A stretch of DNA of 64,000 bases from Volvariella volvacea V23 (taxonomy: Eukaryota; Basidiomycota; Agaricomycetes; Agaricales; Pluteaceae): contig KB722749.1 of assembly GCA_000349905.1 (NCBI GenBank), positions 239,612 through 303,611 on the forward strand, given 5' to 3'. The position numbers were made by a program, and so were the translations under genes. Of this stretch, positions 23,637 to 35,096 are shown one piece after another. Within the stretch, counting starts at the first letter, position 1; each line of letters opens with the position of its first letter. Under the pieces are notes generated by a model, which saw nothing but the letters and a program-made list of their open reading frames with translations, was not told the DNA's origin and made no database searches.

Positions 23637-26600
23637 GTAACCGTCGTTCAGAGGTCTTCTCGTGGTCCAGCATTGCCCCCGAACATGTACTCTACGGACT
23701 CCCATGTTTGCCCTAATGCCGCGAAATCCACTCCAATCAGCATGCATTCTGCACACCTCCCCACATCATATCATCATCCTCATCCTCATCACCATTCATC
23801 TGCACATATTCCAAGTTACATTTTGCATCATCCCCATTGTTCTTGGACAATTCCCCCTCCCCCCTCATCTTCGCTTCATCCCCCTCACCACTTTTTATTT
23901 CATCCCATTATGTTACGACCTGTTCATGATCAAAGCCCCATAACCCCCGGGCCGATACCATCCACACAATACCACTGTATCATCACCACACCGCGCACTT
24001 AGAGAAGTCTACTACGTGTCCACCCTAGTCTCGGCTCTCATACTTGTCGCAGTGTCCTAGCACTTCCATAACCTTGGACAATCACATACGCAAATGAACC
24101 AAATGTTGCTCGGTTTCATTTCCTTGAGTTCTCCGTCAAGCCACATGATGGCCTCATCACCCCACCGGTCGTCGTAATCATGTTAGAAGCCAGAACACTC
24201 CGTTTAACTTATATATCTTATTGAAATATAAAATTGTCTTGCATCATTGCCACCTTATGTGTAACTGCCGCCACCGCCCAAGCTCGGAGGAATGATTTAG
24301 TACAGCAAGTAACCGCATTAAGCCATTTCCGTCCTGGCTGGCCCCTTTTGCCACGACGTGTCCACAGAGTGAGAGAGCGGTGTAATGCAACCGTTACGGC
24401 ATGCGCAAAGGAACAGTTCTATGACAGCGAAACCGGTTCCTTGGTCACTCTCCCTTGATTCCCGACATTCTTGACCTCGTCATCAGGCTGCACTTGGTAT
24501 CTTCATTGCATTGCTTATCACTATTGTACTCGAATAACCGATTAACGCATCTGACCGCTAGACGGCCGCCATGGAATCCGCTCCTCGTGTGCTTGCATTG
24601 CATGACCTGGCATCCACTGGGGTGAAAACTATTTCAGGACTCTACGTCTTCGGAATAATGGGCCGGGGGGAATGAAGGTTTTAACATCTGGTGCTGGGAA
24701 TTATTGTCTTGAATTGAAGGGAAAGCACAAAATAGTTATCGGTAGATACTTATAGTATCATGAACGACTCTGCGCTCGGGTTTTCCAAGGTGTTTATCCC
24801 TTGGGGTATAACTTCGACACTTGCCTATCTCTCCCTTCCCATCATCATCGGTTGATCATGGAGCCTTGATTTTCACTCGGGGCCTGTCTTCCCTTCGCGC
24901 TTCTCTGATTGCGACTTGTGGCACTCCCCTGATGGTGAGACTTCGAGCAAAGAGATTCTGCTCATGCCAAGATAGGTTTGCGTTGCAATTGTGTTAATCG
25001 TTTGCGGATGGGGTGCCCGCCTCAGCGAACTAGACGACATTCAGAAATGTACATGCAATAATACATCATGCACCAGTGGCGCCAACATACACACACGTTT
25101 GTCAGAAAGGACGCCATTGCCACTGCTCCCCAGCAGCTCTAACAGGCTTTCCTCCCTTATGAGAGTGCTCACTGTCTCCCACAGCAGAGATCCTTTCGGT
25201 GAACTCTCCGAGTGTCTCCCATCGGTATTTAGTCATTTCCAGGTTCATCTGGGGTGATTTTACAAGTAAGAGAATCCCCTATTGTCGTCAAGGTATACAT
25301 CAAGTGTCACTTGCCTGAGTTGTCCAATCCCTAGGGATTTTGTCTTCTCGGGTGTTTTATCGCTTTTATCCAGCTCCCGTTTGTCCAATGAAAGGTTCCT
25401 GCGCGAACCTCCCAATATCCCTCGCCGAGGCAACGTCCCCATCCCTTCACCCTCTGAATGCCCTCCTTGTCCCTTCCACGAAGTATCGATCCCCTGAGCT
25501 CCAGCTTATTGACCCCTGTACACATGCCTCCTGCACATCGTGTCTACCTGCTTTAAACACGAGGCTGGTAGCAGCTCATTTGCTAATTGGGATACGGGGC
25601 AAGTCCGGTGTGTTTGTCCGCAACAATCTGCATCTTGCTTTGCGTTAATTGAAAATGATCTGTGGATCACATATGATATGGGCTTTATCATTCGAAGCTT
25701 CTTTTTCGTCTGGTCAACGGTCCGTAGTTTATAACTTCCACTCCCACCTGACCCAAGGGGACAAAACATGATCAAGGAGGAGGCGCTAGTGACGTTTATG
25801 GTCTGCCCACAGTGCAGGTTGCATATGGTGTTTTCTGGCTACGTTGGTGATAAGAATGATGCACCCTCAATAAGAACACACCGATTAGGTCAACACCGAC
25901 GATCCTGATCTACTGGACACCGATCAAGCTTGCTCAGGCAACGTTAAAGGATCTAGGATTGCATTGTGCTGCGTAAGGTGTTGAGTGCGATAAAGTCCGA
26001 GACAAGGACATTCCAATTTGTCCAAGTGCAAGGAGTTGAAGGTGCCACACCCCTTATGTGATCATCTGGGGTGGTTCTAGTCCTTCGATGTTGGTGGTTT
26101 TACTTATTTAGGGACCTTGGGCAAAGGTCCTCGCGCCATGCTATTGTCGAACTCTGTTTGAGCGTTAGTAATATGCGATACATTGAGCCCATCCAAGGTT
26201 TGATTCGGAACATCTATCAAGGACGACGTTGCATACAATTCAACTGAAGTTCCGGAAAGGCTCAACGCGCAGCTCATGCACCTATGGCTGTGTGCACACT
26301 GCATATTACAAGTCGACCATCTAGACCAAGCACGAGATCAAAGTAGGCCACAACATGCCATAGTGACCTATGGTCTCCCGTGGAGCGCGGGGGTTATCAC
26401 AGGCAGAGATCGCTCGGAACAGCTGAGGGGCGGCAAAAGCTAGGTAATTATCGATTATTCCCATTGTTCTTCGACTGCTCTACTCGGGAGATATAATGTG
26501 TAGCCACGCTTGGAGGGACAACAATGTCACCAATCACGCTTCAAGCAAACGAGAGCTCGTACTACAGGTGTAGCGACCAACAATAAGCTTTAAGCTCTAA

Positions 26601-28088
26601 TTGTGAACATTCTACCTATGTGGTGCATGACGCGGACCATTAACCACAAGATAGAGAAGAGCACAAATGCGGGATACAACGAACCAAGCTACTCCGTTTA
26701 TCCATACCGTGGTATAGGAGTCGATTACCATGATTGTTGCAATACACCGAACTGACGCGCAGAGCCTTGGCAATCAGAGCAATCGGAACTCGGAGGCATG
26801 ACAAATGGCAATTGGCGTGCAATGCTGGGCCACGTCGATGGCGCCTCGACGTTGGGCTCGGAGCGACGTTCTGCTCTGATTCAAATAGTGCAGGTTGGTG
26901 CGTTTTCGCCGTAGTCCGTTCGGCTGAGCAGTTTGTCCGGTTGTTGTGCCTGGAACGTGCTCATGGAGCCGGGATGACTGCTCCGTAATGACGACAATAC
27001 GGGTTACTTGTTGCCAAGGTCGACGCTGGCGGACATCTATGCTCATGAATGTTAATTTCTACCAAGAGATAAGATGGGGCCGACCACCTGACTCACTATA
27101 AGCGCTGCTAGTGTCCTATAGACGACCAGGAGTAAGGCGTAAGATGTCGAAGGAGGGATTATTATTGCCAGGTACTACTACGCAAATTTGACCCGGGATC
27201 GGCGAGGTATGGAAGCAAACTATCGGTTCAGATGCCTGAGGAGTTGAAATTCGAAAAACGCGTGGTGACGCAGAGTCGAGGATGCACAAGTAACGTGTAT
27301 CGATTAAGCGCATATAACGAAGCACACAATGAAAGCTACTTCGAGCATATGAACCCTGGGCAGATATGTCTTAGATCAACATAATCGCGTAGTCCTGAGC
27401 AGGATCTGATAGGCAATGCTAGCTGCCTGTGATTCCCCACAGGCAGGAGTTTCGATCTATCATTGTTGGGGAACTCGGTGACCTCAACACGTATCATGAT
27501 TAAAGTCATCGAGCTTGCCGTATCCTGCCCCGGGCCCGCTGCACTTGAATGCTCACGAAGACATACCGGGTCAGGCCTGCATCACGTGCCGGGATTTTTC
27601 GCCACACCAGTTGGGCGTGGTGGTGAGTGCGGGTGGGTACTATGAGTGCTGAACCAATATGCCAATGGATCCTCACCGCGTTGACAAATGTGGGTGGCTG
27701 ATGGTTAAGCCTTTTCTCGGAGCAGTCCAGGAGATCTGCAAGGTCGAGGACAACTTCGGAGGAACCACATCAAGCAAATCAAGATGGCAGCGGACGAAGG
27801 TGGGAGGTCAATGCTTCGGCATTTTATTCCTGGATTACCCGCGAAGGATTCACCAAGAAGTCTGTCTCGCTGTCGGATTGGTTGCCGTGCTGGAGGAACA
27901 CGGACAGCTCATTACCGCCGCAATGGATGGTGTGATAATTAGACAAGATGGGTATCCCGTTCCACCGCCGTTCGGAATCTTGAGCGGTATTGCCCATATC
28001 ACGTGTATCGCCCCCGAAATACATATTCCTCGAATCCTCGTACAATCTCTTCATCTCTCTTCATCCACATTGATACTTGATCAGCAAA
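23637..28088. other. Long intergenic stretch without a recognised gene
   Basis: About 4.45 kb. The first 600 bp are probably 3' UTR and terminator of the preceding gene. The remainder contains only short ORFs on both strands with no family resemblance, up to the malate dehydrogenase start. The longest (27659-28096, plus) runs into the MDH start in another frame and is most likely promoter or 5' UTR. No transposon ends, tRNA or tandem repeats were recognised. A long non-coding RNA or a decayed element is possible. Confidence 0.45.
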
Positions 28089-29575
28089 ATGGTTAAGGCT
28101 GTCGTACTTGGTGCTGCTGGTAAGTTCAGTTTGTAGTCAGCCGTGATTAAGCGACTCAAATCACTATGCAGGTGGTATCGGCCAACCCTTGTCTCTCCTC
28201 CTCAAGGTCAATCCATTGATCACGGAGGTATGTACCCGTCATGCACCGCAGATGTACAGGGGTTGATGACTTGCTAAGCTCGGATTATACGATATCGTCA
28301 ACACTCCTGGTGTTGCCGCTGATCTGTCGCACATCTCAACTCCTGCTAAAGTTACAGGCTACTTACCCCCTGATGATGGCCTCACCAAGACTTTGATCGG
28401 TGCTGATGTTGTTGTCATCCCCGCTGGCGTTCCAAGGAAGCCTGGCGTAAGTCCTAGGTTTTGCACATGGACAGGCTGATCGTACTGAGTGTCCGTCAAA
28501 TAGATGACTAGGTAATGTGGAACATGTCTACTTGGTATTTTTCAAGCTGATTTCAGTCCAGGGACGATCTTTTCAAGGTGTGTTTTGATCTTCGCCGATA
28601 TCCTCAATGAGCACTGATTTCCAAATTAAGATTAATGCTGGCATTGTTAAAGGCCTTGCAGAGGCGATAGCAAAGACCGCACCAAAGGCATTCGTTTTGG
28701 TCATCTCCAATCCCGTCAACTCCACTGTTCCTATTGTCGCGGAGGTGTTCAAGAGACTGGGTGTTTTCGACCCCAAGCGGTGCGTCTACGGGGTTTTAGC
28801 ACAGCTCCATATCGTTAAGATTGTTTCAGGCTCTTCGGTGTCACTACCCTAGATGTTGTCCGTGCATCTACCTTTGTCGCCGAACTTCACGGGGATCTTG
28901 GCTTGTCGCCAGAGGTAGTTGTTCCAGTTGTTGGCGGCCATAGCGGTGTTACCGTAAGTCTACCCAGAGTGGATATGTGGCTCGCTTGTGAAATATGATG
29001 CATACAGATCGTTCCCCTCCTCTCTCAATCTTCTCACCCTCTACCGGCCAGCCTCAGCACCTCAGATTACGAGGCTCTTGTCAAGCGCATCCAATTCGGC
29101 GGTGATGAGGTTGTAAAAGCCAAGGATGGCGCAGGATCTGCCACCCTTTCCATGGCATATGCTGGTGCCGAGTTTGCCACCAAGGTTATTCGGGCATATA
29201 AGGGCGAGAAGGGCATTGTTGCACCTACATTCGTCAGTTTGGAATCTGATATAGTTGGCGGTGCCGCTGTCAAGAAAGAGGTAGGAAAGGGAATCGACTA
29301 CTTCTCCGCCCGAGTTGAGTTAGGTGTATGTACACACGACACACGTTCGGCCTATATACGCATATTGACCGCCCTTTTCAGGCCGAGGGTGTCTCAACAA
29401 TTCTTCCTATTGGTACAGTAACCGACGCGGAGAAGAAGCTCATCGATGCCGCTGTACCTGAGCTCCTTACCAATATCCAGACAGTACGTTATGTTATTAG
29501 ACACACCAACGAATCTTGTTCACTCGTATTTTATAGGGTGTAAGCTTTGTTGAATCTGCCACAAACAAGCTCTAG
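28089..29575 (+). CDS. MDH: Malate dehydrogenase (no presequence; C-terminal NKL)
   Basis: This is an NAD-dependent malate dehydrogenase interconverting malate and oxaloacetate. Ten exons give 336 residues: 28089-28119, 28172-28227, 28279-28446, 28504-28511, 28562-28577, 28631-28779, 28830-28953, 29008-29325, 29382-29483 and 29537-29575. Visible motifs are the Rossmann glycine loop ([17 protein letters not shown]), substrate-binding [26 protein letters not shown], and the catalytic His in VVGGHSG. The tiny 8-nt and 16-nt exons 4 and 5 encode the arginine loop MTRDDLFK. The protein begins directly with [11 protein letters not shown], so there is no mitochondrial presequence. It ends ATNKL; NKL is a weak variant of the peroxisomal PTS1 tripeptide. 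Cytosolic and/or peroxisomal location is therefore likely; the mitochondrial isoform should be elsewhere. Confidence 0.95.
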
Positions 29576-31727
29576 ACCAAGGCAATAAGCCTATATCCGA
29601 GACGATGGAGACGATGAATTTATAGATAACCATTATGATTCGTATAAATGTGCATGGCCGCGAATGAATGTATATTATGTTTGGTACTAGCGAGCCAGTC
29701 AGTTTTGTTCGTATCTCATCTTGTGCCTGGATGTATCTTCGAGCCACGGCTAATGGGAGTGTGAGCTCATTAACTGGTCATTTGGACGTTGGGATTAATT
29801 ATGACCACCGTGACCTCTTGTAAACGAGTTTAGCGGATTCCTAATGCAAATGGTCGGGGGGTCTTCAAAAAAATTGATGTCGTGTCGAATATCACCTAGC
29901 AGGGATGGGTCAATTTTTGAAATGACTCATTCTGGTCTATTCTGGTTTTATCGGCAGATATGGGTATCAGGTAATCGATGCTGGCGATTGGAGTAAACCC
30001 AGAGAGCAATTTTTTGCATTCGCACTTCGTGAATTGGAGTGCAGAATCTGAGTCTTCCCTTTAACATTGGTGAGGAATCTCGCACCGCAATGCCTAATCT
30101 TCGTGTCCAGGCACCCTTGTGCTCAATCCCCGTATATCAGCCCCACATGATTATGCTGCTGTAGCAATTTATTGACGCGCGGGCTGGCTCTCAGGGCTGT
30201 TGCAAACGTGTGTTCTTGTGTGGTCCTCTATTTGGTGGTCATATGCCCTGCATGCGTGTTCGCCCACGACGGACAGGCGGAGGCGGAGGGATTCATCAAC
30301 CCCGCGCCATTCCTCGATCGAACCAAGTTAAACCACTGGGGAATCTGATTCGCTTGGCAGAGCTGCCCTCAAATACCTGAATCAGACCCTATCAAGGATA
30401 TTTCGAGGTAGAACAGCTTAAGTCAACTCTAAGGCATGTGTTTTCACTCAGTTGATCGCCTACTTGGTGGTGTTGAGGTGGGCATTCAGGCCTCTTTAGC
30501 TCAAAAAACACGATCATGCCCGGGAGCTGAGATATCACACACTGAACAGATTTGCTACATGCAGGCAGGCCTTGATGAGCTGGTCGTCCATTAACCAGCC
30601 CTTTGGCGCTGCCCTTCCCTTTAATAAACATTCCGTCTTGCCTACTTCCCGTCGACTGCGGGGGTACCCCAGTCCCATAGCGGCCACAGCATGTTTGTTT
30701 GCTGTCACGTTAAGGACACGCCCAAGCGCAATTAATGTCCGAACCTATTCACCAGGCCGCTGATTCGAGCCCTTCTCGTGCAACTATGAACCATCAGTAT
30801 TTCCTAGCGAACAGCTCCATGTTGTCTTCTGTTGATCACTTTGGGTGGAAACACTTTGGGTGTCGAGCACAGTGGATTTTGCAATGCATTTGCTCCGCGA
30901 TAGGACATGACTACACCTGTGGGAAGCATCCCAGCGGAGCCCCAAAGGGCTATCAGGTGTGCTGTCTTATAGTGATGAATTTAAGCTGATGGCTTACCGA
31001 AACTGCACTTCAGGTTCAGATTAATGTCGGGAGCACTTCACCTCTCGGGTGTTATCACCAGAAGTTGCTATCCTTTGGCCTCAAACATACAAATTCCCCT
31101 CATCATCACTACTAGTTCGTAACGCTCAGGGAAAGTGTCACATTAAAACTTGTCTGGCAGATTTTCATTTGATTTTGTGTTGGACTTGGGGTGAAGGCTT
31201 TGAGACATGCTTCCCACCCTGGATAGATTTGGTGGGTGGCAGCTTAAACCATGGTCTTCTCACCGATAGTCCTCCCTTTGCGCATTATTGCTGTGCAGCT
31301 AATTCGGTTGATGCTGGCGTGTGTCCACGCAGCACGCACACCGTAACTATCATAGCTCTATGCATGTTCACATGCCATTGTATTGTTCCCTCGTCAACAA
31401 CCACGCAGACGATGCACCTAAATAAAGCCCCTTATCATAGTACTACACGTGTTTCGTTGTCTCGTGCGGGTCACAAGATTCTCTGCCTTGACGGGCAGCA
31501 TCAATCGTGCTACAACTGGGTCAGATGACGTCCCAGCTCTTAATGTGTCTTGCTTTGTTTATGAACACACAGGAGTTGTGACCAACAATGATCATGCAAG
31601 GCGCATCACCCTTATTGGGTAGAGGGCGCATCAAAGCTCGGGCCCGACTGCTGTCAAAAGCGGATCAGACCGACTCATGAATCCTCAGGTAGCAACGCAC
31701 CCTCCTTGTGACTATGCCCTTTCATGA
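29576..31727. other. Intergenic region between MDH and DNA ligase
   Basis: About 2.15 kb. It contains the MDH 3' end and the ligase upstream region. ORFs here (such as 31049-31528, plus) are not recognisable and lack splice-consistent partners. Nothing else stood out. Confidence 0.45.
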
Positions 31728-31735
31728 TATAAAAG
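31728..31735 (+). promoter_or_regulatory. TATA box of the DNA ligase gene
   Basis: TATAAAAG lies 80 bp ahead of the ligase start codon, nearly the same spacing as at gpd. The stretch between is pyrimidine-rich, consistent with a transcription start. Confidence 0.6.
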
Positions 31736-31807
31736 GGCCGATGGCCTGTGTTTTTGCACCTTGTAGCTCAGCGCTCATCCCTGATTTCCAAATTTCAATC
31801 CCCCAGC

Positions 31808-33725
31808 ATGTCAGCCACAAAAGATGAACTAGGGGAGATTAATGGCGTCAAACCACGCGTGGTGATGAAGGACGGAGAGGAACGAGACATCAAGTCGGCT
31901 TCACGGTAAGCAGCTATGGGGAGTTCTGCTCTACGTTCGTAGGTGTCCTGAGCGGCCCGCAGTAATTCAACGTACAAAGTCAAGAGGGCCTTTGACCACT
32001 ATTACTGGTGCGTCCTTCTACGCTCCCGAAAGTTGTTTGAGCTCATCCCATTGTCCCTACAGCACATGTCCCGTATGTCCATAACAGTCCACCGACTTCA
32101 GCTACGTTTTGAACAATTCTTGTATCCTAATAGGCTTGGCGCAACCAAGGCGGGCACCCTGTAAATGCCCGGACCTGCAAACACCTTCGTTCACTGCTTG
32201 GCGATGCGTATGAAGATGCGCGATTGAAGTTAAAGAATCCTCAGGGTATTCTTCCTCCTAGAGCAGGCTCAAGGGCAGGTCCAAAGAGTGGGAAGAGTGG
32301 AACAAGAAGAGTTGCCAGTTCCTCTTCTAATCAACCGCCTGCAGGTGGAGGGCGAGCCACTCAAACCCGTGGAAAGAGAAAGGCAGATGGCAATGACGGC
32401 GGTAACGGTGACGCTGGGGATGAGAATGACGATGATAAGCCGACGTCCAAACGCGCACGCACACAGAAATCATCTTCAAAGTCCTCATCCACCGGGAAGG
32501 GTAACAGCCCGAAGACGGACGACGACCCGGATAATGCTGGCGAAGGTAATGACAGCGACGGAACAGGCAGCAATGCACAAGGCACGCCTCAACTTTTGCT
32601 TGCCAACAAGTGGGATTTGGCCAAGGGGTCCGATCCTACTGGTTGGTGGATCTCCGAGAAACTCGATGGCGTAAGGTGATTCACCGTTTCGCTTCCTTGC
32701 TATTTCACTGTAATTAAACGCCTGTTCGATCACGACAGAACATTTTACAATGGAAAGCAAATGATCAGTCGTCTTGGAAATCCATTCACACCACCGCAGT
32801 GGTTCCTTGATAGTATGCACTTCAGAAGCGTCACTCGCTCGTTCTCAACGCACTTGCAGAACTCCCTAAGGATATTACACTCGACGGGGAGCTCTTCGGT
32901 GGACGCGGACAATTCCAATCCACCGTTTCTATTGTTAAGACCGTTAATTCTCCCCACTGGTCTGGTGTCACCTTCCAATTATTTGACATCCCCTCCATGG
33001 GTGACGTAGCGTTTGAGGTGCGATATGCAACTCTTTGCAAGCTGTTTGGACCAAATGGAAAGTACGCCTGCAAAGAGGTGGCTGTAGTCAGGCAAGAACT
33101 GTCACTTGGCACTGAGCATGTGTTAGAAAAGTTGAAGGAAGTAGAACAAGCTGGTGGCGAAGGATTGATGTTAAGGGAACCAGGCTCGTAAGTTGCTCTG
33201 CTCGATATTTTGGGGACTCCCTCTTGGCTAATTTCTCGCATTCGTAGAAAATACGAAGGTGGTCGCTCACGGACGCTGTTAAAGGTCAAGACGTTCTATG
33301 ACGCAGAAGCTATCGTCATCGGACATACCTCTGGAACCGGGAAGCATAAGGGTGTAACTGGAGCCCTAGTATGCCAGATGGAATCAGGAAAGGTATGTCC
33401 TGTACGGGTGTCGGTGGATACGGGTGCCTATTGATTTCATGCCCGACAGAAATTCAATTGTGGATCAGGTTTAACCGACAAACAGCGTAAAAACCCCCCA
33501 AATATAGGAACAATCGTTGTCTACAGATTCCAAGAACTCACTCGTGATGGGGTACCAAGGTCTGTGTCTGGAAATTCTTTAAAGCTCTGCTCACTCACTT
33601 TCCTTACATCCACCAGGTTTCCAACATTTCTTGGGGAGGCAGCTGATAAAGACAAACCGAAAGATGCAGTTGTAAGACCAGTGGCAGCCCCGGCCGTGGG
33701 CGATGATGCACAAGGCAATGAGTAA
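31808..33725 (+). CDS. SWIM zinc-finger ATP-dependent DNA ligase
   Basis: The predicted protein is 486 residues from nine exons: 31808-31905, 31963-32007, 32063-32072, 32134-32675, 32739-32812, 32860-33187, 33248-33392, 33450-33559 and 33617-33725. Residues ~34-75 form a SWIM zinc finger: Cys48, Cys50, Cys66 and His68 (YYCTCPAW ... TCKHL). A basic, disordered linker with NLS-like KRK and KRAR follows. The ligase core starts near 210 with LLANKWDLAKG and holds motif I EKLDGVR (nucleophile Lys227), motif III LDGELFGGRG, motif IV GEGLMLRE and motif V LLKVKTF, then an OB-fold to the end. No BRCT or other accessory domain is present. The core resembles the minimal bacterial/viral ATP ligases more than eukaryotic LIG1 or LIG4. 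The 10-nt exon 3 completes Cys48 and encodes Cys50. Likely nuclear DNA repair or maintenance; the exact pathway is unknown. Confidence 0.9.
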
Positions 33726-34157
33726 TTGTATCCTATTCCCTTGATTTGTTCCATGAGATGGCCGCATATACCCACCTATATGTATTTTCAACAATTCCCC
33801 TTGTGTTGATTTTATGTAGGCACATACTAATTGTATTGTTGCATTCGACCTGGATTGTACCATGTTGAGTGGCTTGCCCATTGACGTTGTTCGCATACTC
33901 GTTATCCACATGTTATTCCATAGGTTCTCCTAGAACCCACTTTATCAAGCCCTTAGATCTTCAGCATCCAGCGTTCATATTATTCAACGAGAGGGTGCTT
34001 GTGCGTCGGCGTCGGCGGCAGTGGTGAACTCCGTCAAGATGACGTCACATTGAACATCAGCTCATCCTGCACGCTTTACCAGCGTTTTAGCGAGGCAATC
34101 CATCTGTCTATCCAGCATACTAGCATCCTTCTATCGCCGAAGTTCAATCATTTCTTT
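33726..34157. other. Short intergenic region
   Basis: About 430 bp with the ligase 3' end and the upstream part of the next ORF. The frame of the following gene stays open to 33999 but begins with a less convincing leader. No RNA gene seen. Confidence 0.45.
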
Positions 34158-34802
34158 ATGTCTTTCTTGTCGTCCACAAGACCCATCACGGGTTTGGCTG
34201 TAAGCCGCCGGTTGCTTCGTCTCGGTACTCCTCTCGGTTACACAAATATGTCCAATCCTGCGCTTGCGAGCGGCAAGAGATGCAATCCCTTCGTTTGCGC
34301 TACCGTTTCCGCAGGATACCGCAGGGTTAGCAGCAGCTATCATCACGACCCTCACCATGACAGGCATGGGGAGCCAAAGCCGAAGGTGGAAGAGGGCGTC
34401 CCTGAGGAAGAAGAAAGAATACCACTTGGCGAGACCAGAGATGATGGAGCCGCGGAGGTCACAGTGTCTGGTACCACAACCACCACGTCAAGAACAATCA
34501 TTAAAGCAACAAACAACAGGGTCACCGTATGTAAAGAGACAGGAGATTGGAGTCGTGCGGGGATAGGCACAGAGGAATATGAAAGCGTTTGTACTGGTTC
34601 AACTGGAAGACCCTACGATATCTTGGCTAAGAGAGATCCAGAAGGAGATCATCGAGAAAGCAAAGGCATGAGGCTAAGATATGGCGGTATGAGAGAGTGG
34701 GTGGAACAACGGGCGATTGAAGATGGGCACCCTGGGGAGGAGTTCGTTGTACACGAGGACACAAGGACTCGAGGAAGCATTGGACCACAACCCAGGCGAT
34801 GA
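34158..34802 (+). CDS. Hypothetical protein with mitochondrial-presequence-like N-terminus
   Basis: This is an ORF of 214 residues that I do not recognise. From the ATG at 34158 the first ~55 residues are rich in Ser, Arg, Leu and lack acidic residues (MSFLSSTRPITGLAVSRRLL), as in a mitochondrial targeting presequence. The rest is hydrophilic and charged, with HHDPHHDRHGEPKPK and several Thr/Glu-rich stretches, and reads as disordered. The ORF itself is open further upstream to an in-frame ATG at 33999, but that leader looks non-coding. Another frame stays open from about 34717 to 35046, so a missed intron near the 3' end is possible. Convergent with the GT18-like gene. Confidence 0.45.
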   Translation: MSFLSSTRPITGLAVSRRLLRLGTPLGYTNMSNPALASGKRCNPFVCATVSAGYRRVSSSYHHDPHHDRHGEPKPKVEEGVPEEEERIPLGETRDDGAAEVTVSGTTTTTSRTIIKATNNRVTVCKETGDWSRAGIGTEEYESVCTGSTGRPYDILAKRDPEGDHRESKGMRLRYGGMREWVEQRAIEDGHPGEEFVVHEDTRTRGSIGPQPRR

Positions 34803-35096
34803 AACGTATCTACCCTCAGAATATGCTGATAACGAGATGTTCGATGTCCGGTATCTAGTGGTGGAGTGCACTTTGACGCAATTAAAGACTATATCTCAAA
34901 TAGCTGTACATTACGATCAGAAGCTCAGGAGATATCAGAGAACTTGGCTTGACGAACCTCTCCTCCAGAAGCCTCTCTCTCTTCTAATAAAAGCTCAGCC
35001 TTTCTTCGCCAGTCATCTTCAACTATCTTCCCGAGCCTGTATTTGAGGGCGTCCATAGACATTTCGGGAACAATATACCTAAGCGATGGGAATTAA

